A stretch of DNA of 64,000 nt from Caballeronia terrestris (GCF_001544515.1 NZ_FCOL02000001.1:186001-250000); one strand, 5' to 3'. Shown: positions 51,943 through 61,355, numbered from the stretch's first letter. Program-made: numbers and translations. Notes: generated from the letters alone by a model not told the origin.

Positions 51943-52240
51943 GTTCGACTCCTTGCGGCAAGAACTGCGTGGCGTGCCAGTGCGCCATTGTCTGCATTGC
52001 GTGGGCGGACAAGCGGCGCACATCGAAAAGCCACGCGAACCCACCCAGCCGACACAGCATACGCGGCCGATTGTTGCGTCGCAACAAAGTAATCCCGAGG
52101 CGTGGTACTAATCGTACGGCCGGGCTTTTTGTCCGGTTTTGTCTATGGTCGGTAGAAATGGAGGCTCGCTCGCCGAGGCGCTTCGGGCGGGCGTCTCCTA
52201 GAATGGAAAGGCCGTTTGGTCACGGTTCTAGAGGCTCCCC

Positions 52241-52480
52241 ATGAAAACCCTACTTGTCACGCTAGTCGGTGCGATTTTCAGCGTATCGGCCCTCGCGCAG
52301 CAGCCTGCGCGCAACAGCGACCCATCGGCGCCGAAAACGCGCGCCGAGGTCAAGGCCGACCTGAAAGCGTGGCTTGCGGCCGGCTATGATCCCAACAATT
52401 GGTGGGAATATCCGATGAACGCGCAGCGCGCCGGACGCATCGTCGCCGCGCAGCGGGCGCAGGGCGTTCAGCCGCAATAA
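52241..52480 (+). CDS. DUF4148 secreted small protein
   Basis: 79 residues with a signal peptide (MKTLLVTLVGAIFSVSALAQ, cleavage after ALA). The mature part, KTRAEVKADLKAWLAAGYDP followed by NNWWEYPMNAQRAG, has the DUF4148 pattern of an RxEVxxxLxxAxxxG helix and Pro/Tyr-rich tail. This is a multi-copy Burkholderia family of unknown periplasmic role. It converges on the acyl-CoA dehydrogenase gene. Confidence 0.88.
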   Translation: MKTLLVTLVGAIFSVSALAQQPARNSDPSAPKTRAEVKADLKAWLAAGYDPNNWWEYPMNAQRAGRIVAAQRAQGVQPQ

Positions 52481-52490
52481 ACGCCCGACT

Positions 52491-53672
52491 TCAGCCTTTC
52501 TCTGCGCGCGGCTTGTTCCCGCGCAGGATGCGCCGCGCGATGCTCCAGCGGTGCACTTCCGACGGGCCGTCGTAGATGCGAAACGCGCGCATGTCCGCGA
52601 AGATCCGCGCGACGATGGTCTCGTGCGTCACGCCCTGCCCGCCCAGCACCTGCACCGATCGGTCGACGATGCGCCACAGTGCCTCCGAGGAGATCACCTT
52701 CGCGATGCTCGATTCGTGCTTGCCGAGCACGCCCTGATCCAGCACCCAGGCGCAATGCCAGATCGCGAGGCGCGTGACGTGCAGGTCCATTTCGTTGTCG
52801 GCGAGCATGAAGCCGACGCCTTCGTGCTCGCCTAACGCCTTGCCGAACGCCTGGCGCTCGCGCGCATACGCCGATGCCACGTCGTGCGACCGCCGCGCCG
52901 CGCCGAGCCAGCGCATGCAGTGCGTGAGGCGCGCGGGCGAGAGACGCACCTGTGCGTATCGAAAGCCCTCGCCTGCTTCGCCTAGCACGTTCTCCGCGGG
53001 CACGCGCAGGCCGTCGAAGCGCACGACCGCGTGGCCGCCCGGAAAACATGTGTCTAGCGAATCCATCAGCCGCTCGATCACGATGCCGGGGCTATTCATA
53101 TCGGCGAGGAACATCGTCGCGGGGCCGTCGGCGAGCTTCGCCATGATGATCGCGACGCCCGCGCCCTCGGCGCCCGTGATGAACCACTTGCGGCCGTCTA
53201 TGACGTAGTCGTCGCCATCGCGCGTGGCGATTGTTTGCAGCATTCCGGGGTCCGCGCCGGCGCCAGGCGGCGGCTCCGTCATGCAAAAGCACGAGCGAAT
53301 CTCGCCGGCCGCGAGCGGGCGCAGCCAGCGCTCCTTCTGCGCGGGCGTCGCGATGGCTTCGAGCAGATGCATGTTGCCCTCGTCGGGCGCGGCGATGTTG
53401 AGCGCGACCGGGCCGAGCGGCGAATAGCCCGCTTCCTCGAAGAAGATCGCCTTCGCGACGTGCCCGAGGCCCAGCCCTCCAAATTCCGCCGATACATGGC
53501 TCGACAAAAGCCCCGCGCGGCGTCCTTTCGCGACGAGTTCCGCGCGCAGCTCCTCGGTCGGCCCGTGCGGCGTGCAGCGCGGATCGCGCTCAAGCGGAAC
53601 GATTTCTTCCGCGATGAAAGCGCGCACGCGCGACTGCAAGGCGCTCAGTTCGGGGGAAAGCGTGAAGTCCAT
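52491..53672 (-). CDS. Acyl-CoA dehydrogenase, ACAD10/11-like
   Basis: 393-residue FAD-dependent dehydrogenase. N-terminal helical, middle beta (FCMTEPPPGAGADPGML) and C-terminal domains are in the usual order. The catalytic-base region reads RIYDGPSEVHRWSIARRIL instead of the YEGT of short/medium-chain enzymes, as in ACAD10/11-type proteins, which may use an Asp and accept unusual or 4-hydroxy acyl chains. The start at 53672 gives the normal length. The SD is weak (AAAAGGAATCGCCG). It stands alone without an electron-transfer or hydratase partner. Confidence 0.9.
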   Translation of the reverse strand: MDFTLSPELSALQSRVRAFIAEEIVPLERDPRCTPHGPTEELRAELVAKGRRAGLLSSHVSAEFGGLGLGHVAKAIFFEEAGYSPLGPVALNIAAPDEGNMHLLEAIATPAQKERWLRPLAAGEIRSCFCMTEPPPGAGADPGMLQTIATRDGDDYVIDGRKWFITGAEGAGVAIIMAKLADGPATMFLADMNSPGIVIERLMDSLDTCFPGGHAVVRFDGLRVPAENVLGEAGEGFRYAQVRLSPARLTHCMRWLGAARRSHDVASAYARERQAFGKALGEHEGVGFMLADNEMDLHVTRLAIWHCAWVLDQGVLGKHESSIAKVISSEALWRIVDRSVQVLGGQGVTHETIVARIFADMRAFRIYDGPSEVHRWSIARRILRGNKPRAEKG

Positions 53673-53756
53673 CGGCGATTCCTTTTGGTTGGCGCAGATC
53701 GAGCACTTTAGCGGCTCGCGCGATGAACGCGCCATCGCGTATTTCCCGGACGGCGC

Positions 53757-54134
53757 CTAGGCTTTGTCCTTGTATTCGCTGTATTTGCGCGAATCGCCGC
53801 GAACCTGATCGGCCGGGTATTTGCCGCGATTCAGCTCCATCTTCTCCAGCAGTGCGCGGTACAGATCGACGTCGAGCTTGTCCGCGAGCATGACGAGGTA
53901 CGCGAGCACGTCGGCCATTTCGTGGCGGATCGCGCCGAGCTTCGCGGCATCGAGTTCGTCCTTCTCGCCCGATGCGAGCCACTGGAACGGTTCGAGCAGC
54001 TCGCTCGCTTCCACGCTGATCGCGGTCGCGAGATTCTTCGGCGTGTGGAAGCGCTCCCACTCGCGCTCGCGGACGAACTCGCGCACGATTTCGCGCAGTT
54101 CGTCGAATTCGCCGCGTATCGGCTGCTGTTCCAT
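53757..54134 (-). CDS. MazG-like nucleotide pyrophosphohydrolase
   Basis: 125-residue all-helical NTP pyrophosphatase. Metal-binding motifs are seen as SVEASELLEPFQW (ExxE at about 41-46) and RHEMADVLAYLVML (ExxD). Single-domain members hydrolyse dCTP or other (d)NTPs and are house-cleaning enzymes. The ATG has ACCGAGGAACATCGAC before it. It is in the same direction as the downstream dehydrogenase and the upstream reductase gene, 15 bp from the latter, so it is probably in an operon with it. Confidence 0.88.
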   Translation of the reverse strand: MEQQPIRGEFDELREIVREFVREREWERFHTPKNLATAISVEASELLEPFQWLASGEKDELDAAKLGAIRHEMADVLAYLVMLADKLDVDLYRALLEKMELNRGKYPADQVRGDSRKYSEYKDKA

Positions 54135-54149
54135 GTCGATGTTCCTCGG

Positions 54150-55133
54150 TCAAGCTGAAGGGTAAAGCCCGAGCGTGCGCGCATGCAGGCGCGCCAGTCC
54201 GAACAGCGCGTTCGTGAACGGTGTCGCAACGCCAGTCATTCGCCCGAGTTCGCTGACGGCCGCCACCAGCGCATCCAGTTCGACGGACTTCTTCGCTTCG
54301 ACGTCCTGCAGCATCGATGTCTTGATCGCGCCGAGTTTCAGCGTGACCGCGTGGCGATCGGCGGGCTCCTGGTCGATCGGAATGCCGAAGCGCGCGCCGA
54401 TCTCCTTCGCCTCCAGCATGATGCTCGTGACGAATTCGCGCACGAGATCGTCGCCGAGAATACGGTCCGTCGTGGCGCCGGTGATCGCGCTGATCGGGTT
54501 CATCGTCATGTTGCCCCACAGCTTGAACCAGACTTCGCGCTGGATCTGCGCGGATGCTTTCGTCTCGAAGCCAGCGTCGTCGAGAAGCGCGCACAGCGTA
54601 TCGACGCGTTCACTCGGCTGCCCCTTCGCCTCGCCGACGATCAGCCCGCGCCCCTGCTTGTGATGGATGACGCCGGGCGCGTCCGTCAGGCAGGCTGCGT
54701 GCACGACGCAGCCGAGCGTCTGCGCGCCGGGGATCGCCGCGGCGATGGCGCCGTCCGGATCGACCGATGCGAGCCGCTGGCCCGCGAACTCGCCCGCGAG
54801 GCCGTCGCAGAACCACCACGGCACGCCGTTCATCGCGGTGAGAACGAGCGTATCGGCGTTCAGGAGCGGCGCGATGTGCGCGGCCACCGACGGCATCGCG
54901 GGCGCCTTCACTGCGATTACGACGAGGTCCTGCGCGCCGAGGTCGGCGGGGTTTTGGCTCGCGCGCACGCTGGCGGTGTGCGTCGCGCCGTCCTCGACGA
55001 GGCGCAATCCGTTCTGCTCGAGCGCCGCGAGCGTCGCACCGCGCGCGACCACGCTCACGTCGTGGCCCGCCTGCGCGAGCTTCACGCCGATCCATCCGCC
55101 GATGGCGCCTGCGCCGTAAATGCATACCTTCAT
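54150..55133 (-). CDS. 2-Dehydropantoate 2-reductase family protein
   Basis: 327 residues from the ATG at 55133. The NADP-binding loop KVCIYGAGAIGGWIGVKLAQ starts the protein, and the C-terminal ApbA_C domain includes KLWGNMTMNPISAITGA with the expected catalytic Lys. In the pantothenate route the enzyme reduces ketopantoate to pantoate. Several paralogues usually occur in Burkholderia, so panE identity is not certain. AGGAGCCAGACA precedes the start. Divergent from nudC. Confidence 0.88.
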   Translation of the reverse strand: MKVCIYGAGAIGGWIGVKLAQAGHDVSVVARGATLAALEQNGLRLVEDGATHTASVRASQNPADLGAQDLVVIAVKAPAMPSVAAHIAPLLNADTLVLTAMNGVPWWFCDGLAGEFAGQRLASVDPDGAIAAAIPGAQTLGCVVHAACLTDAPGVIHHKQGRGLIVGEAKGQPSERVDTLCALLDDAGFETKASAQIQREVWFKLWGNMTMNPISAITGATTDRILGDDLVREFVTSIMLEAKEIGARFGIPIDQEPADRHAVTLKLGAIKTSMLQDVEAKKSVELDALVAAVSELGRMTGVATPFTNALFGLARLHARTLGLYPSA

Positions 55134-55218
55134 TGTCTGGCTCCTGATCTCTCTGCCCGCGTCATCGGACATGTCATGGTAAGTTGCAACCTGCGCGATC
55201 GTACCGAAAAATACTCCC

Positions 55219-56160
55219 ATGTCCCTGTCTGATCCGTCCACCGCCCTCGGCTTTGCTTTCAATCCGCTCGATCGCCGCTCGCAGCAACGCGACGACGAAG
55301 CTTTCATCGACCGCCTGCGTCACGATCCATCGACGCGTTTTCTCGTCTTCACCGGCGACGTGCCCGTGCTGAAATCGGGCGACGTGCTCTTCACCGCCAA
55401 CGAAGCCGCGCAATTCGGCGAACCGCTTCAATCGATCTTCCTCGGCGATGCCGACGGCCGCACGCTCTTCGCTTACGGTTTCGAAAAAAGCGCAGCGGAA
55501 GCGTCCGCGTCCGCGTCCGCCACGCCATTGGAACCCATCGACTTGCGTTCGATCGCATTGCGCGGCCTCGTCGAACCCGCGCTGCTCGGCGCGCTCGGCC
55601 AGGCGAAAGCGATGCTCGACTGGCATCGCCGCCATCGCTTCTGCGCGAACTGCGGCGAAAAAAGCCGCGTCGCGACCGCCGGCTGGCGCCGCCTGTGCGA
55701 CGCGTGCGGCGCGCAGCACTTTCCGCGCGTCGATCCGGTCGTGATCATGGTCGCCATCGATGGCGAGCGGTGTCTACTCGGCCGCCAGCGCCAGTTTGCG
55801 CCCGGCATGTACTCGGCGCTCGCGGGCTTCGTCGAACCGGGCGAAACCGCCGAGGACGCCGTGAGCCGCGAAGTGCTGGAGGAAGCCGGCGTGCACTGCT
55901 CGGCCGTCACCTACTTCGCAACGCAGCCGTGGCCGTTCCCGTCGTCGCTGATGATCGGCTGCTTCGCGCGCGCCGACGATACCGATATCGTCATCGATAC
56001 GACCGAGCTCGAGGACGCGCGCTGGTTCTCGCGCGCCGAAGTCGCGTCGATGCTGGACGGCACGCACCCCGACGGCCTCTCGGCGCCGAAGCCGTTCGCA
56101 ATCGCGCATCATCTGCTGCGCGCGTTCGTCGAGCGGGGCGCGGCGGTCGTGCGCGGCTGA
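55219..56160 (+). CDS. nudC: NAD(+) diphosphatase NudC
   Basis: 313-residue Nudix hydrolase that cleaves NADH/NAD and, in E. coli, decaps NAD-RNA. Zinc-ribbon cysteines are in FCANCGEKS (about 140) and LCDACGAQHF (about 160). The Nudix box GFVEPGETAEDAVSREVLEE is at about 203-222, followed by the NADH-specificity array QPWPFPSSLM. All catalytic residues are present. The next gene starts 1 bp after its stop. Confidence 0.95.
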   Translation: MSLSDPSTALGFAFNPLDRRSQQRDDEAFIDRLRHDPSTRFLVFTGDVPVLKSGDVLFTANEAAQFGEPLQSIFLGDADGRTLFAYGFEKSAAEASASASATPLEPIDLRSIALRGLVEPALLGALGQAKAMLDWHRRHRFCANCGEKSRVATAGWRRLCDACGAQHFPRVDPVVIMVAIDGERCLLGRQRQFAPGMYSALAGFVEPGETAEDAVSREVLEEAGVHCSAVTYFATQPWPFPSSLMIGCFARADDTDIVIDTTELEDARWFSRAEVASMLDGTHPDGLSAPKPFAIAHHLLRAFVERGAAVVRG

Positions 56161-56161
56161 C

Positions 56162-56845
56162 GTGCAAGTGCGCGTCATCCCGGTCGTCGATCTGCTCGAT
56201 GGCGTCGCGGTGCACGCCGTGCGCGGCGAGCGCAGCCGCTATCGACCTGTCGCATCGCGACTGTGCAGCGGTAGCGATCCGGTAGTCGTCGCGCGAGCGC
56301 TCGTCGATTGTTGCGCGGCGTCGGTTCTCTATGTTGCCGACCTTGATGGCATCATGCGCGGCACGCCGCAGGCGGGGGCAGTTGCGCTTCTTGCCCGCGA
56401 GTTGCCTGGCGTCGAACTGTGGCTCGACGCCGGATTCACCGACCCCGCCAGCGCGCTCGCGCTGATCACGCAACTGCCCGACAACGTCACGCCTGTGTTC
56501 GGCAGCGAGACGTTGCGCGCGGACACAGCCAGCTATTTACCTCACGACGCCGTTCTCTCGCTTGACCAACGACACGCCATGCCGCTCGGCGACGCCACGC
56601 TCTGGCACGACGCCACGCACTGGCCATCGCGCGTGATCGTCATGTCGCTGGATCGCGTCGGATCGTTCGGCGGCCCCGATCTCGCGACCGTCGCCGATAT
56701 CCGCCGACGTGCGGGAAACGATCGAACGATCGTAGGCGCAGGCGGCGTGCGCAATGTCGCCGACCTCAGCGCCGCCGCCGAAGCAGGCGCCGACGCATGG
56801 CTCATCGCATCGGCGCTGCATGAAGGAAGCATTTCTGCGCAATAG
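56162..56845 (+). CDS. HisA/HisF-related TIM-barrel protein (COG1411-like)
   Basis: 227 residues from a GTG at 56162, 1 bp after nudC, so probably coupled. HisA-type strand motifs are visible: RVIPVVDLLDGVAVHAVRGE, LYVADLDGIM, WLDAGF, VIVMSLDRVGSFGGPDL and IVGAGGVRN. The second half resembles the phosphate-binding end of ProFAR isomerase, but the spacing differs from bona fide HisA. COG1411-type proteins occur in C1/methanopterin gene clusters in other bacteria. No other such gene is seen here, so the reaction is unknown. Confidence 0.8.
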   Translation: MQVRVIPVVDLLDGVAVHAVRGERSRYRPVASRLCSGSDPVVVARALVDCCAASVLYVADLDGIMRGTPQAGAVALLARELPGVELWLDAGFTDPASALALITQLPDNVTPVFGSETLRADTASYLPHDAVLSLDQRHAMPLGDATLWHDATHWPSRVIVMSLDRVGSFGGPDLATVADIRRRAGNDRTIVGAGGVRNVADLSAAAEAGADAWLIASALHEGSISAQ

Positions 56846-57159
56846 TTAGCACCGCAACTATCGGACGATCTTTCCTCCGCCGTCCATCTCATCGGCAAAG
56901 AGTTCACCACTAGGAAAACCGCGCTACGTCGGGAACGCCACATGCTGAAGCAGCCTCGCGAGTTTTATTTCTGCGCGGTTGACTCGAGCCGCGCGCCAGC
57001 CAGAGCGATGCACCACTCTGAGGCCCGACATGGAACGCGGCGATCGGCACTTATGCGCTATCCGCCCCGATTCGGGATTACGTCCCCACTATCGTGACGA
57101 AATCCGCGACCGTCCCCGGTAATTCGGCAAGACGCGCCGCATGACTCTGGAGCCACAAC
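56846..57159. other. Intergenic region, 314 bp, no gene recognised
   Basis: Region before the Mn-catalase gene. It must hold its promoter. Short frames lack coding character, and I saw no terminator or regulatory palindrome I could support. Confidence 0.4.
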
Positions 57160-58026
57160 ATGTTTGTCCACAATAAACGTTTGCAATACACCGTCCGCGT
57201 CGCCGCGCCGAATCCGGGCCTCGCGAATCTTTTGCTCGAACAGTTCGGCGGCCCGCAAGGCGAGCTCGCCGCTGCGTGCCGTTATTTCACACAGGCTGTC
57301 GGTGAAGACGATCCGGGCCGCAAGGACCTGCTGTTCGATATCGCCACCGAAGAATTGAGCCACCTGGAAATCATCGGCTCGATCGTCGCGATGCTGAACA
57401 AGGGCGCAAAGGGGCAACTCTCAGAAGCGGTGGAGAGCGAAGCCGAGTTGTATCGCTCACTGACCGGCGGCGGCAACGATTCGCACACCACCGCGCTGCT
57501 TTACGGCGGCGGCCCGGCGCTCACGAACTCGGCCGGTGTGCCGTGGACGGCGGCCTACATCGACACCATCGGCGAGCCGACCGCCGACCTGCGTTCGAAC
57601 ATCGCAGCCGAAGCGCGCGCAAAGATCGTCTACGAGCGGCTCATCAACGTGACCGACGATCCCGGCATCAAGGAAGCGCTGGGCTTCCTGATGACGCGTG
57701 AAATCGCGCACCAGAAGTCGTTCGAGAAGGCGCTGCATTCGATACAGCCGAACTTTCCGCAAGGCAAGCTGCCGGGCGTGCCCGAGTTCACGAACGTGTA
57801 CTACAACATGTCGTCGGGCAACGATGCGCGCGGGCCGTGGAATGACGGGGCGGACTGGAAGTTCATCGAGGACCCGCAGCCGGCAGTCGATGGCGGCGAT
57901 GGCCTCGCGACGGTCGGCGTATCGGCGGAAGACATCGACGTGCTGAAGGCAATGGCCGCGCGCACGGCCTCCGATGCCACTTCGGACCCGAAGACCGGCG
58001 CCGATCTGGGGTCGGGACAGGCTTGA
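57160..58026 (+). CDS. Manganese catalase
   Basis: 288-residue dimanganese catalase that disproportionates hydrogen peroxide. Ligand residues by family pattern: Glu35 in QGELAAACRYF, Glu65 and His68 in ATEELSHLEI, a Glu in RAKIVYERLI and a His in TREIAHQKSF. The C-terminal lid PQPAVDGGDG is as in others. ATG preceded by TGGAGCCACAAC. It depends on Mn, which links it to the Mn homeostasis gene mntP in the window. No peroxide-responsive box was identified. Confidence 0.93.
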   Translation: MFVHNKRLQYTVRVAAPNPGLANLLLEQFGGPQGELAAACRYFTQAVGEDDPGRKDLLFDIATEELSHLEIIGSIVAMLNKGAKGQLSEAVESEAELYRSLTGGGNDSHTTALLYGGGPALTNSAGVPWTAAYIDTIGEPTADLRSNIAAEARAKIVYERLINVTDDPGIKEALGFLMTREIAHQKSFEKALHSIQPNFPQGKLPGVPEFTNVYYNMSSGNDARGPWNDGADWKFIEDPQPAVDGGDGLATVGVSAEDIDVLKAMAARTASDATSDPKTGADLGSGQA

Positions 58027-58158
58027 TCCGGTTCACTCCATAACAAGCGATCGTCCGGAACTCGGACGCGATGCCGCCGTCTGAACGGGCGGCGGCATCG
58101 AAGAGTTTTCGATTCCGTCATTACCGAGCGTCAAGCTCGACCTTCACAGGAGCGGTCA

Positions 58159-58734
58159 ATGTTTCCTTACTCCACTCAACCTTTCTCATCGATAGCCCGG
58201 GCGAATTTCGCGGCGTTCCTCAACGTCTCCGGCCGCTTCGCCAGCGGCATCCAGCAACTGACGGAACTGAACATCCAGACGGTGAAGACCGTCATCGAGG
58301 AGAGCAATTCGCTGCTGCGTGCGGGCGAACAGGCGAGCGCCGGTGACGTGCTCGGCTGGCAATCGATCATGCTCGCGCAGTTGCCCGAGAAGGCGGCGTC
58401 ATACAGCAAGCACTTCATGTCGATCATCACTTCAACGGAAGCCGACATCATCGAGGAAGCTCGCAGCCAGTACGAACGCAACGGCATCGAGATCAAGGGC
58501 GCGGTCGAACAAACCGCTCAAGAAGTGCAATCGGCAACGGAAACACAAGGCTCGATCCTTTCCGACGCGACAAAGACCGTGACAAACCAGATGGCCGAAT
58601 CGACCGCCGACAGCGCGAGCGTCATCCTCGATGCAAGCGGCGAACTGGCGAGCAAGGCAGCCGAAACAGGCGAACAGGTGACCGATATCGCCGAGGCTAC
58701 GACGTCGAAGGCAAGGTCGTCGTCCAAGCGCTGA
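58159..58734 (+). CDS. Phasin family protein
   Basis: 191 residues with the phasin_2 N-terminal pattern FAAFLNVSGRFASGIQQLTE followed by long amphipathic helices and a Ser/Ala/Thr-rich C-terminus. It would coat polyhydroxyalkanoate granules in the cytoplasm. CAGGAGCGGTCA precedes the ATG. It stands between Mn catalase and a lipoprotein diesterase, so it is not in an obvious pha operon. Confidence 0.88.
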   Translation: MFPYSTQPFSSIARANFAAFLNVSGRFASGIQQLTELNIQTVKTVIEESNSLLRAGEQASAGDVLGWQSIMLAQLPEKAASYSKHFMSIITSTEADIIEEARSQYERNGIEIKGAVEQTAQEVQSATETQGSILSDATKTVTNQMAESTADSASVILDASGELASKAAETGEQVTDIAEATTSKARSSSKR

Positions 58735-58797
58735 AGCGGCGAGTCATACGGCGGTCATCGTCGGCGCGCCATAATCGGCGACGCTAAAAACGAGCCA

Positions 58798-60171
58798 ATG
58801 GAAAACGCGATGATCCCTGCCAAAACCGCCGTCGCACTTGCCGCGTTCGCGGCACTCACTGCCTGCAACGGCAACAACGACAACAGCACGCCGGCAGCCA
58901 CGCCGGCACCCACCGCTTTTTCCACGCTCGACGGCAACGCGCCGCTCGTGATCGGCCATCGCGGGCTTCCGGGGCTGCGTCCCGAGGAAACCCAGCCATC
59001 CTATGAACTCGCCGCGGACAACGGCGCGGACGCCCTCGAAGAAGACCTGCACCTCTCGAAGGATTGCGTACTCGTCGCGCGTCACAATCCCTGGCTGTCG
59101 GACAACACGAATATCGCGGATGTCGCGAAGACGAACGCATCGGTGGCCGCGAGAAAGCGCACCGTTCCCGGCGTGATGGTCAACGTGACGTGGCCGACCA
59201 CGCCGACGAGCGGTCCGTCGCAATACCTCACCGACCTGACCGATCCGCAGAATCCGAAGTCCGTGCTGAAGTCGTTGATCGTGGATGGCGAGGATCACAC
59301 GAACGACTGGTCGATCACCGACTTCACCGCGCAGGAACTCACGACGCTGATCGGCGGCACGACCTACGATGCCGCGAGCGAACGCCCGACCGAGTTCAAC
59401 GGCAAGTCGCCGGTGATGACGTTCCAGCAGATCATCGACATCGCGAAGTCGAAGAGTCAGTCGAGCGGCCGCGCGATCGCCGTGTATCCGGAGACGAAGA
59501 ATCCGACCTGGAACAACGCGCAGGCTATCGCGAACGGCTGCGGTGCGGCGGGCAGCCACCCGCTGGAAGATGCGCTGATCCGCATCCTCGACGGCAACAG
59601 CCTGAACACGCACGATTCCGCCGTCTACGTGCAGAGCTTCGAGCCGGGCAGCCTCAAGTACATGCGCAGCCACGGCCTCAAGACGAAGGTGGTGCAACTG
59701 ATCGATGGCTACGATGTCGATTACCACACCGGCAACGTGATCTACAACGAGATCACCGACAGCCGCCCGTTCGACTGGACCGTCGCCGGCGATCCGCGCT
59801 GGTTTGACGCGATGCTGACGCCCGCCGGCCTCGCCGACATCAAGACGTACGCGGACGGCATCGGTCCGTGGAAGCCGCAGATCGTGCCGCTCACGATCAC
59901 GCCGTATCCGGCATCGAGCGCTAGCGTCTCGACCTCGGCCGCGACGACGCAGCCCGCGACGAGCGTTATCGCCGATGCGCACAAGGCGGGTCTCTTCGTG
60001 CACGTCTTCACGTTCCGCAACGAGAAGAAGTATCTGGCAGCGGACTACAACGGCGATCCGAACGCGGAATACCTAAAGTTCTTCCGCCTCGGCGTCGACG
60101 GCGTGTTCACCGATTTCGCGAACACGGGCACGGCGGCACGCCAGGCTTACTTGAAGGAACTGGGACGCTGA
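58798..60171 (+). CDS. Glycerophosphodiester phosphodiesterase, lipoprotein
   Basis: 457 residues; MIPAKTAV at 58810 is an alternative start four codons later that gives a tighter signal. The lipobox LTAC is followed by NGNNDNSTPA, so it is exported and lipid-anchored. GDPD motifs: IGHRGLPGLRPEETQPS (catalytic His), EEDLHLSKDCVLVARHN (metal and second His) and YPETKNP. The C-terminal VDGVFTDF closes the barrel. It hydrolyses glycerophosphodiesters to glycerol 3-phosphate in the periplasm. Insertions make it longer than GlpQ (about 355). Its stop abuts that of the response regulator gene. Confidence 0.92.
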   Translation: MENAMIPAKTAVALAAFAALTACNGNNDNSTPAATPAPTAFSTLDGNAPLVIGHRGLPGLRPEETQPSYELAADNGADALEEDLHLSKDCVLVARHNPWLSDNTNIADVAKTNASVAARKRTVPGVMVNVTWPTTPTSGPSQYLTDLTDPQNPKSVLKSLIVDGEDHTNDWSITDFTAQELTTLIGGTTYDAASERPTEFNGKSPVMTFQQIIDIAKSKSQSSGRAIAVYPETKNPTWNNAQAIANGCGAAGSHPLEDALIRILDGNSLNTHDSAVYVQSFEPGSLKYMRSHGLKTKVVQLIDGYDVDYHTGNVIYNEITDSRPFDWTVAGDPRWFDAMLTPAGLADIKTYADGIGPWKPQIVPLTITPYPASSASVSTSAATTQPATSVIADAHKAGLFVHVFTFRNEKKYLAADYNGDPNAEYLKFFRLGVDGVFTDFANTGTAARQAYLKELGR

Positions 60172-60663
60172 TCATTCCTGCGACTGTTGCAGGAAGTATT
60201 GATCCAGCACCTCGATGATGCGCGCAGGCTCGGCCGGTTTTACAAAGTACGCGTCAAACCCGGTGACCTGCGAGCGCTTCCAGTCGGCGTAATCGGTCGA
60301 ACTCGTGTGCGCCATCAACATCATCGACGGATGCGCCGCGCGGATCACCTCGGCAGCCTCCCAGCCGTCGCCGAGCGGCATCGTCAGGTCGAGCAGCAGC
60401 GTGAACGGCCGCCACTTGCGCGCCACGCCAACCGCATCCAGCCCGGTATGCGCAGTGCGTACGACAAACCCCGCATCCTCCAGTAAAAGCACGGTCGCGC
60501 GCGTGGCGTCGATATCGTCATCGGCGATGAGGACGCGCCTTTCTTCCACTGGCGCCGGCATTGGGGGAATGCGCCAGATTGTTTCCCGAGGTGTGCGTTC
60601 GTTCGGTTCCATGCGCGTGTGATGGTTCGTGAAGTAGGAATGCTGCGGTACAGCAACCGTCAT
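60172..60663 (-). CDS. Single-domain response regulator
   Basis: 163 residues; a shorter start at 60612 is possible. The receiver domain (about 40-155) has the acidic pocket IADDDIDA, the phospho-Asp in LLLDLTMPLGDG, Thr/Ser in MAHTSS and Lys in FVKPAEP. There is no output domain, so it probably acts as a phospho-relay or by protein contact, as a partner of hybrid kinases such as the one at 47915. The N-terminal ~38 residues look disordered. Confidence 0.9.
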   Translation of the reverse strand: MTVAVPQHSYFTNHHTRMEPNERTPRETIWRIPPMPAPVEERRVLIADDDIDATRATVLLLEDAGFVVRTAHTGLDAVGVARKWRPFTLLLDLTMPLGDGWEAAEVIRAAHPSMMLMAHTSSTDYADWKRSQVTGFDAYFVKPAEPARIIEVLDQYFLQQSQE

Positions 60664-60781
60664 ACCGCGACCGCCCTTCTAAGGGAAAACGTGAGGCGCG
60701 CGAACACTGGACGATAGCTGCACAGCCAGCCGCTACAATCGTCTCGCGACTCCTGCATGCCTTTGAAGAGGGACATACCCG

Positions 60782-61354
60782 ATGAAGATCAGCCGCTACC
60801 CTGTGCCCGATCCCGATGCATGGCCGGACGACATTCGTGCACGCATCGTCGAAGTGCAGGATAAGGCCGGTTTCGTGCCGAACGTGTTTCTCACGCTCGC
60901 GCATCGCCCCGACGAATTCCGCGCGTTCTTCGCGTATCACGACGCGCTGATGTTGAAGGAAGGCGGCCTCACCAAGGGCGAGCGCGAGATGATCGTCGTT
61001 GCGACGAGCGCGGTGAACGATTGCCTGTATTGCGTCGTCGCGCATGGTGCGATCCTGCGCATCTACGAAAAGAATCCGCTCGTTGCGGATCAGGTCGCCG
61101 TCAATCATCGCAAAGCCGACATCACGCCGCGCCAGAAAGCCATGCTCGATTTCGCGCTTAAGGTGTGCCGCGCGTCGGGCAGCGTCGATGATGCGGACTT
61201 CGCGACCTTGCGCGGGCACGGTTTCTCCGATGAAGACGCGTGGGACATCGCCGCGATCACCGCGTTCTTCGGACTGTCGAACCGCATGGCGAACGTCATT
61301 TCGATGCGGCCCAACGACGAGTTCTATCTGATGGGCCGCGTGCCGAAGGCGTAG
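60782..61354 (+). CDS. AhpD-like peroxidase-related enzyme (carboxymuconolactone decarboxylase family)
   Basis: 190 residues. The redox motif CLYCVVAHG (Cys81, Cys84, His88) is the AhpD-type disulfide with proton relay. The N-terminal block PDDIRARIVEVQDKAGFVPNVF and the LTKGEREM helix match the 'uncharacterized peroxidase-related enzyme' subfamily. Cytoplasmic peroxide or alkylhydroperoxide reduction is inferred. Its stop is 1 bp from that of the convergent nhaR. Confidence 0.9.
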   Translation: MKISRYPVPDPDAWPDDIRARIVEVQDKAGFVPNVFLTLAHRPDEFRAFFAYHDALMLKEGGLTKGEREMIVVATSAVNDCLYCVVAHGAILRIYEKNPLVADQVAVNHRKADITPRQKAMLDFALKVCRASGSVDDADFATLRGHGFSDEDAWDIAAITAFFGLSNRMANVISMRPNDEFYLMGRVPKA

Positions 61355-61355
61355 T

